Of a stretch of 64,000 nucleotides of DNA, positions 17,302 to 27,567 are shown piece after piece. Made by a program: the position numbers and the translations under genes. The stretch covers positions 12,819 to 76,818 of the forward strand of contig CAWBGJ010000010.1 of NCBI GenBank assembly GCA_963788325.1, in the 5' to 3' direction. Every line of letters starts with the position of its first letter. Position 1 is the stretch's first letter. The notes beneath the pieces are model-generated. The model was given only the letters and a program-made list of their open reading frames with translations, had not been told where the DNA came from and ran no database searches. This stretch comes from Prado023 sp963788325. Its GTDB lineage: Bacteria > Actinomycetota > Actinomycetes > S36-B12 > CAIYMF01.

Positions 17302-18427
17302 TTGCCCGAACCTTGCGCGGCCTCGGCGCCCTGGCCGCTGATCCGCCTTGCGCTGCTCGGCTGGCCAGCTGCGCTCCTCGGCCTTGGCGACGCTGTCTGC
17401 CGCCTGGCTGCCCGACTCGCGGATCCCGCCGAGGTGTGGCCGCCCGGACACCGGCGGCCTCTTCCTGGTCATCGTGCTGGCCCTGGCCTGGATCGCCTGG
17501 GCGATCTGGAGCGTCGCACTGGTCGTGGAGGTCGCCGCCCAGGTCCGCGGGGTGCCGACCCCTCGGCTCGGCGGCCTGTTCCCCCAGAACGCCAGCCGCC
17601 GCCCTGGTCACGACCATCGCCGTCGCCTTCACCATCGCCCCCACAGCCCCCGCGATCGCCGGCCGCCGGGGACCGACCACGCCCTCGCGGCGTCGACGAG
17701 CCCAAGCCAGACCGGGGCCGACCGATACACCGCGGCCGAGCCACCGGTCCCCCGAAGCGCGCCGGTCACCGCGCCGGCCGACGGGCGGATAGCGCAGTCG
17801 AGGATAAGCAGGGGGACTACACGGTGGTCCGCGGCGACACCCTGTGGGACATTGCCGACGAGCAACTGGACGACCCGACCCGATGGCCCGAGATCGCCGA
17901 GGACTCCGAGCAGATCACCCAGACCGACGGTCGCCACCTGACCGACCCCGACCTGATCCTGCCAGGGTGGACGGTAAGCCTCCCCGACCAGATCGCCGAG
18001 GTGGAGCCAGCTGAGGCCAGCCCTCGGTCAGACGAGGCCGGCCCGGCCGCCGAAGTCACCCCGCCCCAGACCCCTATGCAGGCCGGCACCGACCCGGCGG
18101 CCGACTCGTCCGCCTCCGCCCCGTCGGGTGTCGACAGGTCGACCACAACGCTGGCCCACGCCATAGACGCCGTTGCCGTCCGGCACTCCGTCTTGCCGCC
18201 CACCCCGATGGGCGGCGGAGCCAACCAGCCCGTCAGTGCACTGGCCACTCCGCCGGGCGGGCCCACGGTGCATGGCGACGAGGGCCGTGCGCAGCGCCAC
18301 CCACGGCGTGCTTGGCCTGCCTGAATGGATCGCCGATCCGCTGGTCCCCACTCACCGCGACGGCGCCCCCGACCTGGTCTCCGCAGCCGAGGCCCAACTG
18401 GCAACTGCCCGCTCCGGCCACGGCTAG
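17298..18427 (+). CDS. LysM-domain membrane protein, heavily frameshifted and possibly truncated
   Basis: Starting at ATG 17298 the coherent protein moves through four frames: MIARTLRGLGALA, then IRLALLGWPAALLGLGDAVC, then GGLFLVIVLALAWIAWAIWS with VEVAAQVRGVPTPRLGGLFP, then AAALVTTIAVAFTIAPTAPA, then the LysM domain YTVVRGDTLWDIADEQLDDP with LILPGWTVSLP (17818-17985). The C-terminus is low-complexity; a last shift near 18290 would give an end at 18427. Actinobacterial Tad loci often end with a LysM protein that also carries a large BTAD regulator domain; nothing like BTAD follows here, so the gene is either a short form or truncated. Confidence 0.6.
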
Positions 18428-19288
18428 AAAACGTGAAGGGCACCTGCCCTTCGCCCAGGCGGCAAGCATGCCCCTGATCGACACCCCGAGCCCAGACTCG
18501 ACCCGCCACCAGTGTTGCGATCCCGCACCGTCCCACACGGGCCCCTAAGCGCAGGGAGCGCAAGCATGCCGAAGGGCTGCCGTCGAACCCCCGGTGCTGG
18601 TCCAGGCAAGCTCGTCCGTCTCTTTCCGGGAGAGGCAGTGTCGTGGTCCTTCCCCTCCTGGTCTCGGGGCTGCTCGCCCTACCCGCAGCGTGAGATCCCG
18701 AGCCTTTCACGTCCGTGCCTGTCGTTTCCGCGAGGTCCGGGGCCGCGGTGTCGCCGGAAGCCCGCTGGCAACGTCAGCAGGTCACCGCGGCCAAGCCCCG
18801 CGCGATCGTGACAACCGGCCTACGTTGTGGGCGTCGGGCAAGGTGCGGGTCGCAGACCCACGTCCCAGCTGTGCGCGGGGATTACCAACCCGTTCGGCCC
18901 CATCTACCACCCGTGGTCACCCCAGTCGTGAACCCACCCGTTGTCGCCTGCCCCGTCACACCTCGGTCAGCCCGCCTCCGAGCCAGCCCCCGAGAGCCAA
19001 CACCACCCACAGGCATGGTACCGGGCTGGCCGTCGCTGCCACGACTCCAACATCGTCACCCAGAACTGGACCAGCCCGACAGCGCCGCACCTCGCCACGC
19101 TGATCGTGCTACTTGCCACTGGGCCACCCCCACCCGACCCGACGAACCGAGGCACAGGAAAGCCGGATCCGACCGGCCAGACCACCACGCCCAACCCTCC
19201 AGCACCCAGTGTCACGGCTCGCCGCACCAGCCCCATACACATCAGCTATCAGCGCGGTGGATTAGCTTAGGCGGTGTTGCGTGCCAAC
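18428..19288. other. 861-bp stretch without a convincing gene
   Basis: It separates the plus-strand Tad block from the minus-strand defence island. Open frames here are Pro/His/Arg-rich and show no start signals, motifs or consistent third-position bias. I see no tRNA, no IS end and no long repeat. It could hold the eroded remainder of the LysM/BTAD gene or be a recombination boundary for the island, but nothing in the sequence proves either. Confidence 0.4.
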
Positions 19289-19670
19289 TCAGATAGACGA
19301 TGCAGATGCTTCCAAGGGAGCTGCTGTGTGCAGCTCCGATGCCCGGACCTGAGCGAAGAGCTTGGCCCGCGGCCCGACGAGGGAGTAGACCTCCGACCAT
19401 TCGTCAAGGACGAGCATGGGGGACGTAACCCCGCTCGGCGTAGCCAGCAACGACGTCCAGCATCGCGAGAGCACGGTTGACGAGGAAGTCATGATCTTCA
19501 CTCTCAAGCCGCAGTTCCCGGATGCGCTCGACCGTATCGAGACGTTGATGGGCGTGGCCCTGGTGCGACGGGTGGAACTGGCTGATGGAGGAAGAGGAAG
19601 GTCTGCCGGCCAGGCCGCTTCCTGGTCCCCACGAGGTGCAGACGCTGGCGAAGTGCGGTGCAAACGTCAA
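19289..19670 (-). CDS. small uncharacterised protein downstream of the TIR gene (frameshifted)
   Basis: Reading on the minus strand, DTVERIRELRLESEDHDFLV, NRALAMLDVVAGYAERG and, after a one-base shift near 19420, MLVLDEWSEVYSLVGPRAKL, FAQVRASELHTAAPLEAS form a credible soluble, mostly helical polypeptide of about 125 residues that ends at 19289-19291. The N-terminal part is uncertain because the upstream residues look non-coding, so the true start may lie near 19570. No family recognised. Same orientation as the TIR gene, about 280 bp downstream of it, so a functional link is possible. Confidence 0.35.
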
Positions 19671-19949
19671 TGGCGAACCCGGAACTGCACGACAAGTTGC
19701 TCAAGGCTGGAAACCACGGCGCTGCAACGGTTCCTGCGCGTCTGAGAATACGCGTCCCGTCGGGGCGCCTGTGAGGACGGGTGATGGATGGCGGGCTAGC
19801 CCGAATTAGCCCCGGAGTTGTTGAATGAGTCAGACCTCCGCCGGATCGAGAAGAACTCAAACGGACAGGTACTCGCCACCGGGGACGGTAGTCGTGCGGA
19901 GCGTTTGACGGAGGACGATCGAGGGCTTGACGTAGTCACCCCGAACATG

Positions 19950-21264
19950 TCAGAGCAGGCGCAACACCTCCCACGCTGGTGGTCGGACCCGGATGACGAG
20001 GTTCTTCTTGTGCTCGCCGCGGAACCAGTCGGCCAACTCCTCGCTCCATCCGGATGAGAACACGGCGTCGACCGTGTCACACGCTTGCTCGACCGCCGGA
20101 TCGTCGCGATTTGGCTGATAGCCATCGGCGTCGTCATCGTAAATGAGGAGGTCTTCCTTACGTGCCTGCGCGGCATCTTCCGGTCGTACTGATCGGTCGG
20201 CCGGTAAAGTTCGGAGTTGCCGGACTCCTCGTAGATTGCCAAGCGCACGGCTGGCGGTAAGGCCCCCAATGCCTGGCGCGCCTCCATAACAGCCGCGTCG
20301 AAACGGGCGATCTCGCCTTTGGGGGCGATTGCCTCGGTGACCTCGAATGCGGTCTTTGCCGCATGGAGTTGATCATACTTAGTGCGAAGCTCCGCTAACT
20401 CGCTCGACTCGTCGCGCTGCCTAGTGACCTCGGATGTCTGCGCTTGGGCTGCCTCAAGTTCGTCGACTCCTACCCTCGTGCTTGACGCAAGCCCACTGAG
20501 CACGCTGGGAAGAAAGTTAGGAACTTCGCCTTCTTGCCCTCCCACATAGCCGTCTCCACGTCCAGCCCGAAGGTCCGGGTTACCTTGTCGTGGAGCTCTG
20601 ACAGGCCAGACGAGTCCGTAATCTTCGCCCCCTGTATCTTGCCCAGCAGCTTCTCGATGCGCGCGAATTCGATCGGGGGCACGAGCAAAGGGAACGCTGG
20701 GATGCTGAGGCCCCACATAGCGCCGATCTCGATCAGGCAGGCTTCGCTATCGAAGAAGGCAGGTGTAAGCAGCGGCAGTACGAGGCCCGCGCCAGAGATT
20801 TGGGTTCGCAGGAACTCCAGGTAGTCGGTTGTGCCAATTGGAATGGCCATGCCATCCAGCGAGGTACAGAGAATTCGCGTGTGCGCAAGGCCGGTTCCCA
20901 GCCGGAGGAGATCAGCCACCGCCTCGGCCAGCTCCTTGTCGACAGATGCGTGCGAGATGAACACACGACTCGTGGAACTAATTGTCGTCACAGCCGGTCC
21001 CCCACTTGTCGTTGCGCTTTCCTGCAGGGTCGCAGGATCCACCAATCCATATTCCACGAGCCCATCCGCCACAACCTCGTCGAGGCATCCCTGCTGCCGA
21101 GCGCGGCCCCAAGGCTCGTTGACATGCTTGAGGACTCCGTATCCCCTACCGACCGAGTTGAAGGCAACGTCGAGCCCATGCGCCAAGAAGAAAGCCTCGG
21201 CGCGCGAACCTCCACCCGCCTGCATCGCGGCTGTGAGGCGCTTGATGTCCTCGCTTCGCGCCAC
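19950..21264 (-). CDS. TIR-domain effector protein (frameshifted)
   Basis: GTG start at 21264. Residues 1-90 are an unassigned helical domain. Residues about 99-240 are a TIR domain: SRVFISHASVDKELAEAVAD, TRILCTSLDGMAIPIGTTDY and FFDSEACLIEIGAMWGLSIP, with Glu179 placed like the catalytic glutamate of NADase TIRs (W/S-x-x-C-x-x-E pattern). A shift near 20500 leads into a coiled-coil part (AELRTKYDQLHAAKTAFEVT), and another near 20175 into EDLLIYDDDADGYQPNRDDP and WSEELADWFRGEHKKNLVIR, ending at 19950. Probably an NAD-consuming abortive-infection effector or sensor-effector (inference). The codon usage is less GC-rich than in the BREX genes. Confidence 0.75.
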
Positions 21265-21354
21265 GTGACCACCCTAATGAACGTGTGTCGGAGGACGCGG
21301 GAAACCGAGGCCATTGTGTCAGTCGGGTCGGAGGCCACCCGGGCGATTGGATGG

Positions 21355-21500
21355 GTGCACTCAGTGGAGGCTTGGGCGCTGATCCGGCGCCTGGTCGCGG
21401 AGGGTGTTCCGCAGCGGCGGGTGGCCAAGGATCTGGGGGTGTGTGGCCGACGGTGGCTCGGGGGGTGGCCACCATCAGCGCTGTGGATTGAGGACGCGCG
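21355..21500 (+). mobile_element. IS21-family istA transposase N-terminal relic
   Basis: From a GTG at 21355 the translation VHSVEAWALIRRLVAEGVPQ, RRVAKDLGV followed, after a one-base shift, by WPTVARGVAT matches the first helix-turn-helix of IstA transposases (pattern V-E-x-W-x-x-I-R-R, A-x-D-L-G-V-S-R-x-T-V-x-R). Only about 45 codons remain, with no istB and no visible terminal repeats. It lies in the 250-bp gap between the TIR gene and brxHI, on the opposite strand to both. It marks past insertion and deletion between the TIR gene and the BREX operon. Confidence 0.6.
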
Positions 21501-21516
21501 CCTGCCTCGGCGACTC

Positions 21517-23629
21517 TCACGACTCGCTGACGGCGCGCAACCGCACGGCGCGTCGGGCGGTTCGGCGCCCGGCCGCCGGGTCAGTGAACCTCTCCGTCAA
21601 CGTCCGGATCGCCACCTCAGGTGGCAGGACCTCGGCGAACTTCAAGCCCTGGATCGCTTTCGGATCGATCACGGGGATGGGCGGGTCCGGGCGCGCCAGG
21701 GCCTCGGCGACAGCTGCCACGTCGAGCGCCTCGCCGCTGGTCCATCTGACGCTCACCGAATCGTGGTCGGCGTCGCAACCAAGCTCAGAGATCGCTGCGG
21801 CGATGCTGTTGTTTGCGGCTCCCCCGGCGTAGGTCCACCAGACATGGCGGTCCCCCTGCCGCTCCAAGATCAGGACCTCCGGATCAACCGTGTGATCGTG
21901 CTCCTCGCGCGCTGCGATGAGCGCAGCCTGCGCGCGGCGGGACAGGCGAACGTCGTCGGGATCAGCCCCGAGCAGGACCTCGCGGATTGCGCCGCTCAAC
22001 TTGGCTCCGAGGTAGAACGAGCCGACTGCTTGCCACTTGGACTTCCCGCGAGCCTGGTCGAGAGCGACCGATACCTGGCGGCGCCGCCAGTCGACGTGAG
22101 GTGACCCGCCAGGCTCGGCCCGCCAGGGCGAGGACCACCGGCTGCCCCTCGGTCCCGCGGTTGAGTGCGGCTGGGGAGATCGACCCGATTACGTCCCTTC
22201 CGTGCACGACGTTCATCTCCGGGGGTGCAGTGAACACGGCGGTGAGCTCCATGAAGTTGCGCCGGCCGAACGTCGCCTCGGCTTCCGCCCCGATGAACGC
22301 CATCTGCGCGTCCGTGGTCAGGTACCCGGTGGCAAGCAGGTGGTCCAGAACCTCCTGCCCACCGTCCATCACCGAGAGCCCCGGCCACCAATGAGGCCAC
22401 GTCGTCAGCCCGAATCGGTGCTCCTGCAGGGCCAGCGCCAGCAACTGCTGAGCAGTGATGTGCCGCGGATGCGGAGGTGGAACGACTGGCTCGACGAAGC
22501 CCTCCCGCCACAAGCTCAGCAGCGCGGCGGCCTGCACCAGCGGAGTCCTCGCGGGTAGCCAGGAACAGCATGTTGCGGCTTGTCCCGGGTCGCCGACCCG
22601 TTCGACCGAGTCGTTGCAGGAAGGAGGCCACGGTTCGCGGTGCGTCGACTTGGATGACCCGGTCGAGGTCGCCCACGTCGATGCCGAGCTCCAGCGTGGA
22701 GGTTGCCACGACAACGCAGTCACGGGCCTGGGCGAACGCCTCCTCGCTACGCCGACGTTCCTCAGCGGATAGCGACGAATGGGATACGAACGTGGTGATG
22801 TCGCGGTCGCGCAGGTGCTGAGCGAGCTGCTCGCACTGGGAGCGGGAGTCGCAGAACACCAGACGCTTCTCCCCAGCGTGCAGTGCGGCGATCACGGTCG
22901 CAGCGCCCTCAATGGAGCCGACATAGTCCAGGGTCACCTCGGCCGCAGGCGGGTGAATCACCCCCTGCCCATCAATGGGGATACCAGGGGCGACGACCTC
23001 GGATCGGATCGCAGGGGTTCCCCCGGCCAGCCATCCCAACAACTCATCGGGGTTCCCGATCGTGGCTGACAGCCCGATGCGCTGCAGCCGGCGTCCTGCC
23101 AATCGTTGGATCCGCTCGAGGACAGCGAGCAGGTGCCAACCGCGATCGTCCCCAGCGAACGCGTGGAGTCGTCGATGACAACCACCCGCAGGTTGGCAAA
23201 GAGCCGGTGCGGGTCGACCTTCGTCGAGACCAGGATCGCCTCGAGGGATTCGGGGGTGGTGAGCAGAAGGTCAGGCGGGGCGGCGATCAGGTTCCGACGT
23301 TGCGTCGGTCCAACGTCGCCATGCCACAGCTCGGCCCGCCGGCCGATCCACGAGGTGTACCCAGCGAGGCGCGGTTGCAGGTTGTTCAACAGCGCACGAA
23401 GCGGGGTGACGTACAGCACCGAGAGCCCGGTCCACTCCCCCTCGGCCATCTCCGACAGCAGGGGGAACACCGCAGCCTCGGTCTTTCCACCGGCGGTGGG
23501 GGCCAACAGCAAGCAGTCAGCACCGGCGCGCACAGGATCCACGGCCGCCCGCTGGAGGGGGCGGAGGTCGGGCCAACCGAGGGAGTTGACGACGTGGTAG
23601 TCCACCTCCGCCGACAAGCCGGTCGGCAT
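21517..23629 (-). CDS. brxHI: BrxHI, Lhr-like DEAD/DEAH helicase of type 2 BREX (frameshifted)
   Basis: ATG at 23629, 2 bases after the brxD stop. Superfamily 2 helicase motifs: Q/I region LRPLQRAAVDP, Walker A LLLAPTAGGKTEAA, TTPESLEAIL, motif III GLSATIG, RLVFCDSRSQCEQLA, motif VI QRLGRTGRR. Motif II reads VVVID then, after a missing base near 23180, LHAFAGDDRGWHLLAVLERI, restoring the D-E-x-H box. Further shifts near 22560 and 22080. The last frame (LSRRAQAALIAAREEHDHTV, VWWTYAGGAANN) gives the Lhr-type C-terminus. About 704 residues. In type 2 BREX this is the last core gene. Confidence 0.88.
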
Positions 23630-23631
23630 GG

Positions 23632-24937
23632 CTAGTCCAGCCCGAGTTCGATGTCGTCGACGTCGGCGACCTGGCGTTCCTCAGCGGTCAGCTCGGAGGC
23701 GTTCACGGTGAGGGCATAGTGCTGGCGGGGATCGAAGTCCTCGAACTGGTCCACCCGGTCCAGAACGTCTGCCACGAGCTTCTTGCAGTACAACCGTGGA
23801 GCAACCCCGACCTGGGCTCCGAGACGGCCTGTCACCGCGTCGGCCAAGGTGGCGAGGTACTCATCATCGACCACAGTGATGACGCGTTCCGATGCCCCGG
23901 TCGCATAGAGGTCGCGGACCTTGGTTCCCAGTTCGACCAGTGCAGTGCGCGTGAACCCGGGCAGTCTCAACTGGGTCGCCCGAGGGTTGTCGAAGCGGGG
24001 GTCGGTCGTGAAGTCGGTGGCCAGCCGCTGCGCTAGAGGGGCCAGCCGCTGCACTCCTTGGGGGCCATCGAAGAACGCCGGGGTTCCGGTGATGATCAGC
24101 CCGAGGCCGGGGAACCGGCCGGAGTGGACCTCGTCGATCAGCTGGCGTAGCGCGTTGAGCGCCTTGTCGCGCACATCGCCACGGACACGTTGCAGGGTCT
24201 CCACCTCGTCGAGGACCAGGATCAGCCCCGAGTAGCCGGAGTCCCTCAGGACGACCAGGAGTCCCTGCAGGAACCCCATCGCCCCGAAGTGATCCAGTTC
24301 GCCACGCAGCCCCGCTGACCGGCGGATCGATGCCGAGACGTGCGGCTGGCCACCCAGCCATGCCAGCAGCCCCTCGGCGGTGGCCAGGTCGCCGGCGAGC
24401 GTGGCCGCCCGGTATGCGCGCAGGGCGGTCGCGAACGCGGGTGTCGTGCGCGCGACGACAGCCAGCCTCTTCTCCAGCAGGTCCGTGGTGGCGGCACTCA
24501 ATGCCGATTCATCCGCAGGGATCGACGCCAGCGTCGATGGCATCGGATTCCAAGGTGAAGAACCAGCCGTCGATGACTTCCCGCAATGCTGACGGCGGGT
24601 ACTCAGCGGTCATCAGCGACTCGACGACGCGCCGGTACACGGTCTCCAGCCGGTGCAGCGGGGTCTCGGTCTCGCTGATCTGGACCTCGGCGGTGGCGAA
24701 CCCTTCGCGGCGCGCCTGCTCGACGACCCAGCGGGTGAAGAACGTCTTGCCTGAGCCGTACTCGCCGCGGACCGCCTTGAATACCGCCCCACCTCCCGCC
24801 ACGACGGCCAAGTCCTCGGCGATCGCCGTCTCGAAGCGACCCAGCCCGACCGCCATGAGATCCAGCCCCTCAGCGGGGACGGTCCCTCGGCGCAGGGCGT
24901 CGATCACGTCGCGGCGGCGGGCCGCGGAGACAGTCAT
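23632..24937 (-). CDS. brxD: BrxD, BREX ATP-binding protein (frameshifted)
   Basis: ATG 24937 overlaps the pglZ stop (ATGA). Walker A GEYGSGKTFFTRWVVEQA (about residue 57). After a one-base shift near 24530 the chain continues STLASIPADESALSAATTDL and reaches Walker B SGLILVLDEVETLQRVRGDV, then the sensor-like GLGLIITGTPAFFDGPQG and an end rich in Asp/Glu. About 435 residues, the usual size for BrxD (BREX ORC-like ATPase, DUF2791 type). Located between pglZ and brxHI exactly as in the type 2 operon order. Confidence 0.9.
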
Positions 24938-27567
24938 GGGTGGTCCCCGAGGAACTGCCTACGGAGCAGATCGACGTCGAGCAGCACAGTGAAGCCGTCA
25001 GGGTCGGGGGCGATGATCTGGTACCGGTCGACATTGAGCATTCGTGCAAGCACGGCGAAGTGCTGGTCGAATCGGTTCTCGGCGAACCCGGCCGCGGTCG
25101 CGATCTCCCGCCGCCCGGCTCGACCGCCCCCTGCGACCAACTGTCCGAGGACCACGCGGACCACGTCGTCACGGATGGCTGCACGTCGTGCCCGCGCCCG
25201 TTGCCGAGCGTACGTGTCGCTGGCCAGGACTCGGTCGACCAGATCGGCAACGGGATCGGCAGGAGTCGGTGTGAAGAGCGACTCCTGCCCTTTGCTGACC
25301 TCCGGCGCGCGCCGCCGGGGCTTGTCTGTCGGTGGAGTGGTCACCGGCGTTGCGCCGCGCTCCCACCATGTCGGCGCCTGCGGGCCGGCGACCTCGTACC
25401 CGGTCGGTGCGGACTGGTTCTCGCGGGCCAGGATCACGAACGGAATGCAGACCTCCGCGGGGCTGGCCCCGCCGTGATACCCGGCAGCCTTCGCCGCGTA
25501 GCGGTGGTCCTCCACCCAGGGGGCGATGACCTGCCCGCCGCCTGCCAGCACCCTCGGCCCGGACAAGAGGACCTCGTGCGGCCCGGCCGGCCCGGTGCTA
25601 GCCGGACGCCACCGGTTCTCGGCGCCAGGCGTGGGTTGTGCCGATCCCCCCCGCTCCACCACATGACCGTGGTCGGAGGTAACCACCACGACGCGGCCAG
25701 CAGCGGCGGCGGCACCTAGGAGTGCCTTGAGATGGGCCACTGACTCGACCGTCCACGCCATCGAGTCGGGATCGGCCTTGGCCAGGGCATCGTCGACGGT
25801 GTTCAGGACGACCCCGACCATCCGGTCCCCAGCCGCGATCGCGGCAGCCACCGTCGGGGCGAGTGCGGCACCGGCCGGCGCCCGGAGATCGTCCTTATGG
25901 AAGAGGGGACCGCCAGTCAGGGCCGGGAATGCGCGCTTCTCGTCGACCTGCGTTCCGCTGGTCAGTGTCCCCGTGAGCAACGAGGTGCGGGAGTGGGTGG
26001 TCAATGTCGGGAGAGCCGCCAGCAGGGCTCCACGGTGCGTCGAGCGAGGCGGGGACCAACTCGGCCCAGCCCAGCCGGGTGGCATCCGCGACAAGCTCGC
26101 AGGACACCGCCGCGCTCATTCCGTCGATGACGAGCAGGAGCACCGGGGTAACCGCGGCAAGCGGGAGGACCCGGGCAGCCAGAGCATCCTCAACTCCGAC
26201 AACACCGTCCGGGAGCAGTTCCTCGGTGGTCGCCTGCGCGAGCAGAGCGGCGAACTGCTGGTCATGGACTCGGCGCGCGGCCATGACCTGCTGGCACAGC
26301 TGGTGGTACGCCGCGGCAGCCTCCGGGTGGCTCGAACCAGCCCAGACGACCCCCAGTGCCCAGTCGACCCAGCCGTCCTCTGCGATCTGGCGGTGGATCG
26401 CGTCAGCCAACCGCGCCGGGGCTCCTTGCTCGCGTGGGGGCAGCCAGCGGAGCAGCCGACACGCCATCCGCGCAACGCGGACCTCGTCGGCACCCGCGGC
26501 CGTGGCCCAGTCGTGTCGCTCGAGCTCCTCCAGCGCAGCCTCAGCCTCGGTCGGGCGCTCTTCAACAGCTTCAGCGAAGGCCGTGAGACGTGCCTGGAAT
26601 CCGCGCGGCAAGACCACCGAGCTCTCCGCACCGGCGGGCCAGCCGATGTCTTCCAGCAGTGCCTCAGCACGTTGGCACGCGGAGGCGAGTTCGGGCGTTC
26701 CCTGGGCGGACATGCGCCACGCCACCGCGCGGGCCGCGCGGCCCAGGGAGGCTGCGACCTGCGGGTCGGGCGTTCGTCCACCGAGGAAGGGCTCCAGCCG
26801 GGTACGGGCGGCGACGACATCTGCCGGAGGTCGACGAGGTGGCCGACTCCGGCCACAGCACATCCGCCGCCAAGCCCGCGGAGAGTGCGTCAACCCCGTT
26901 CGGCGCAGCTGCGATCTGAAGCACAAGGGCCGAGTCGGGTGCGATTGCCCCGCCGATCCACCGGATGAGCCCCTCGCGGACTGGTGCAGGCGTGCTCTGC
27001 CAGCGGACCTCGCGCCGCCGGATCCGTGCTCCATTCGATGAGGGCGCCCACCCCCCACAGGTCGCGCGGTCTGCCGAGGGCTACCTGGGCCAGCGACCCG
27101 GCGGCATGGTCCAGACTGACAACGCCGGTTCCGGCCACGGGGTAGCCGGTGGAGGGGACGTTGGCCAGCAAGGCATCGGCCAGCCAGGCGTTCTCCGGGC
27201 GGCGCAGGTCCGGCGACAATCGATCGGCGCTGAAGAGTCCAGGGATCGTCCGCCACTGGTCGACTGGCTGCACGCTCTGGTGCCAGAACAGGGAAGTGAG
27301 CGAATCGCCCAGGTCGTCGTCAGGCCGGTCCGTGAGAACGACCAAGTAGCGATCCTGGCCGGCTTCCTGAATCGCCTCACGCACAGCCAGCGAGGACACA
27401 CACGCCCGTACGAGCACGCTCTCGCCAGCAGCATCGATCGCTGGCGGTCCGTCATAGCGGGGGGCAGCACGCAGGGCGAGGACGCGCGCCCCGCGGGCCT
27501 TGCGGACCAGCGACTGGGCGTACTGCTCGATCATGCTGAGCGGGACGGTCGGCGCCTTTCCGCTCAT
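24934..27567 (-). CDS. pglZ: PglZ, BREX alkaline-phosphatase-fold protein (frameshifted)
   Basis: ATG 27567 overlaps the pglY stop. About 878 residues. The N-terminal part (SLVRKARGARVLALRAAPRY, SVLVRACVSSLAVREAIQEA) is followed by shifts near 26960 and 26830. The helical middle then leads to the PglZ/alkaline phosphatase core: VTPVLLLVIDGMSAAVSCEL (first metal Asp) and, after a shift near 26080, VVVVTSDHGHVVERGG (D-H-G-H metal ligands). A basic, disordered linker and a winged-helix-like end (VVRVVLGQLVAGGGRAGRRE) close the chain. PglZ is the signature gene of all BREX systems. Confidence 0.92.

Noticed and set aside
18428..19288. Several plus- and minus-strand open frames of 60-190 codons
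   Set aside because: Pro/His/Arg-rich composition, no ribosome sites, no motifs and no coupling; typical chance frames in GC-rich DNA.
21285..22104. Plus-strand frame continuing from the istA relic
   Set aside because: Beyond 21500 it is antisense to the well-supported brxHI C-terminus.
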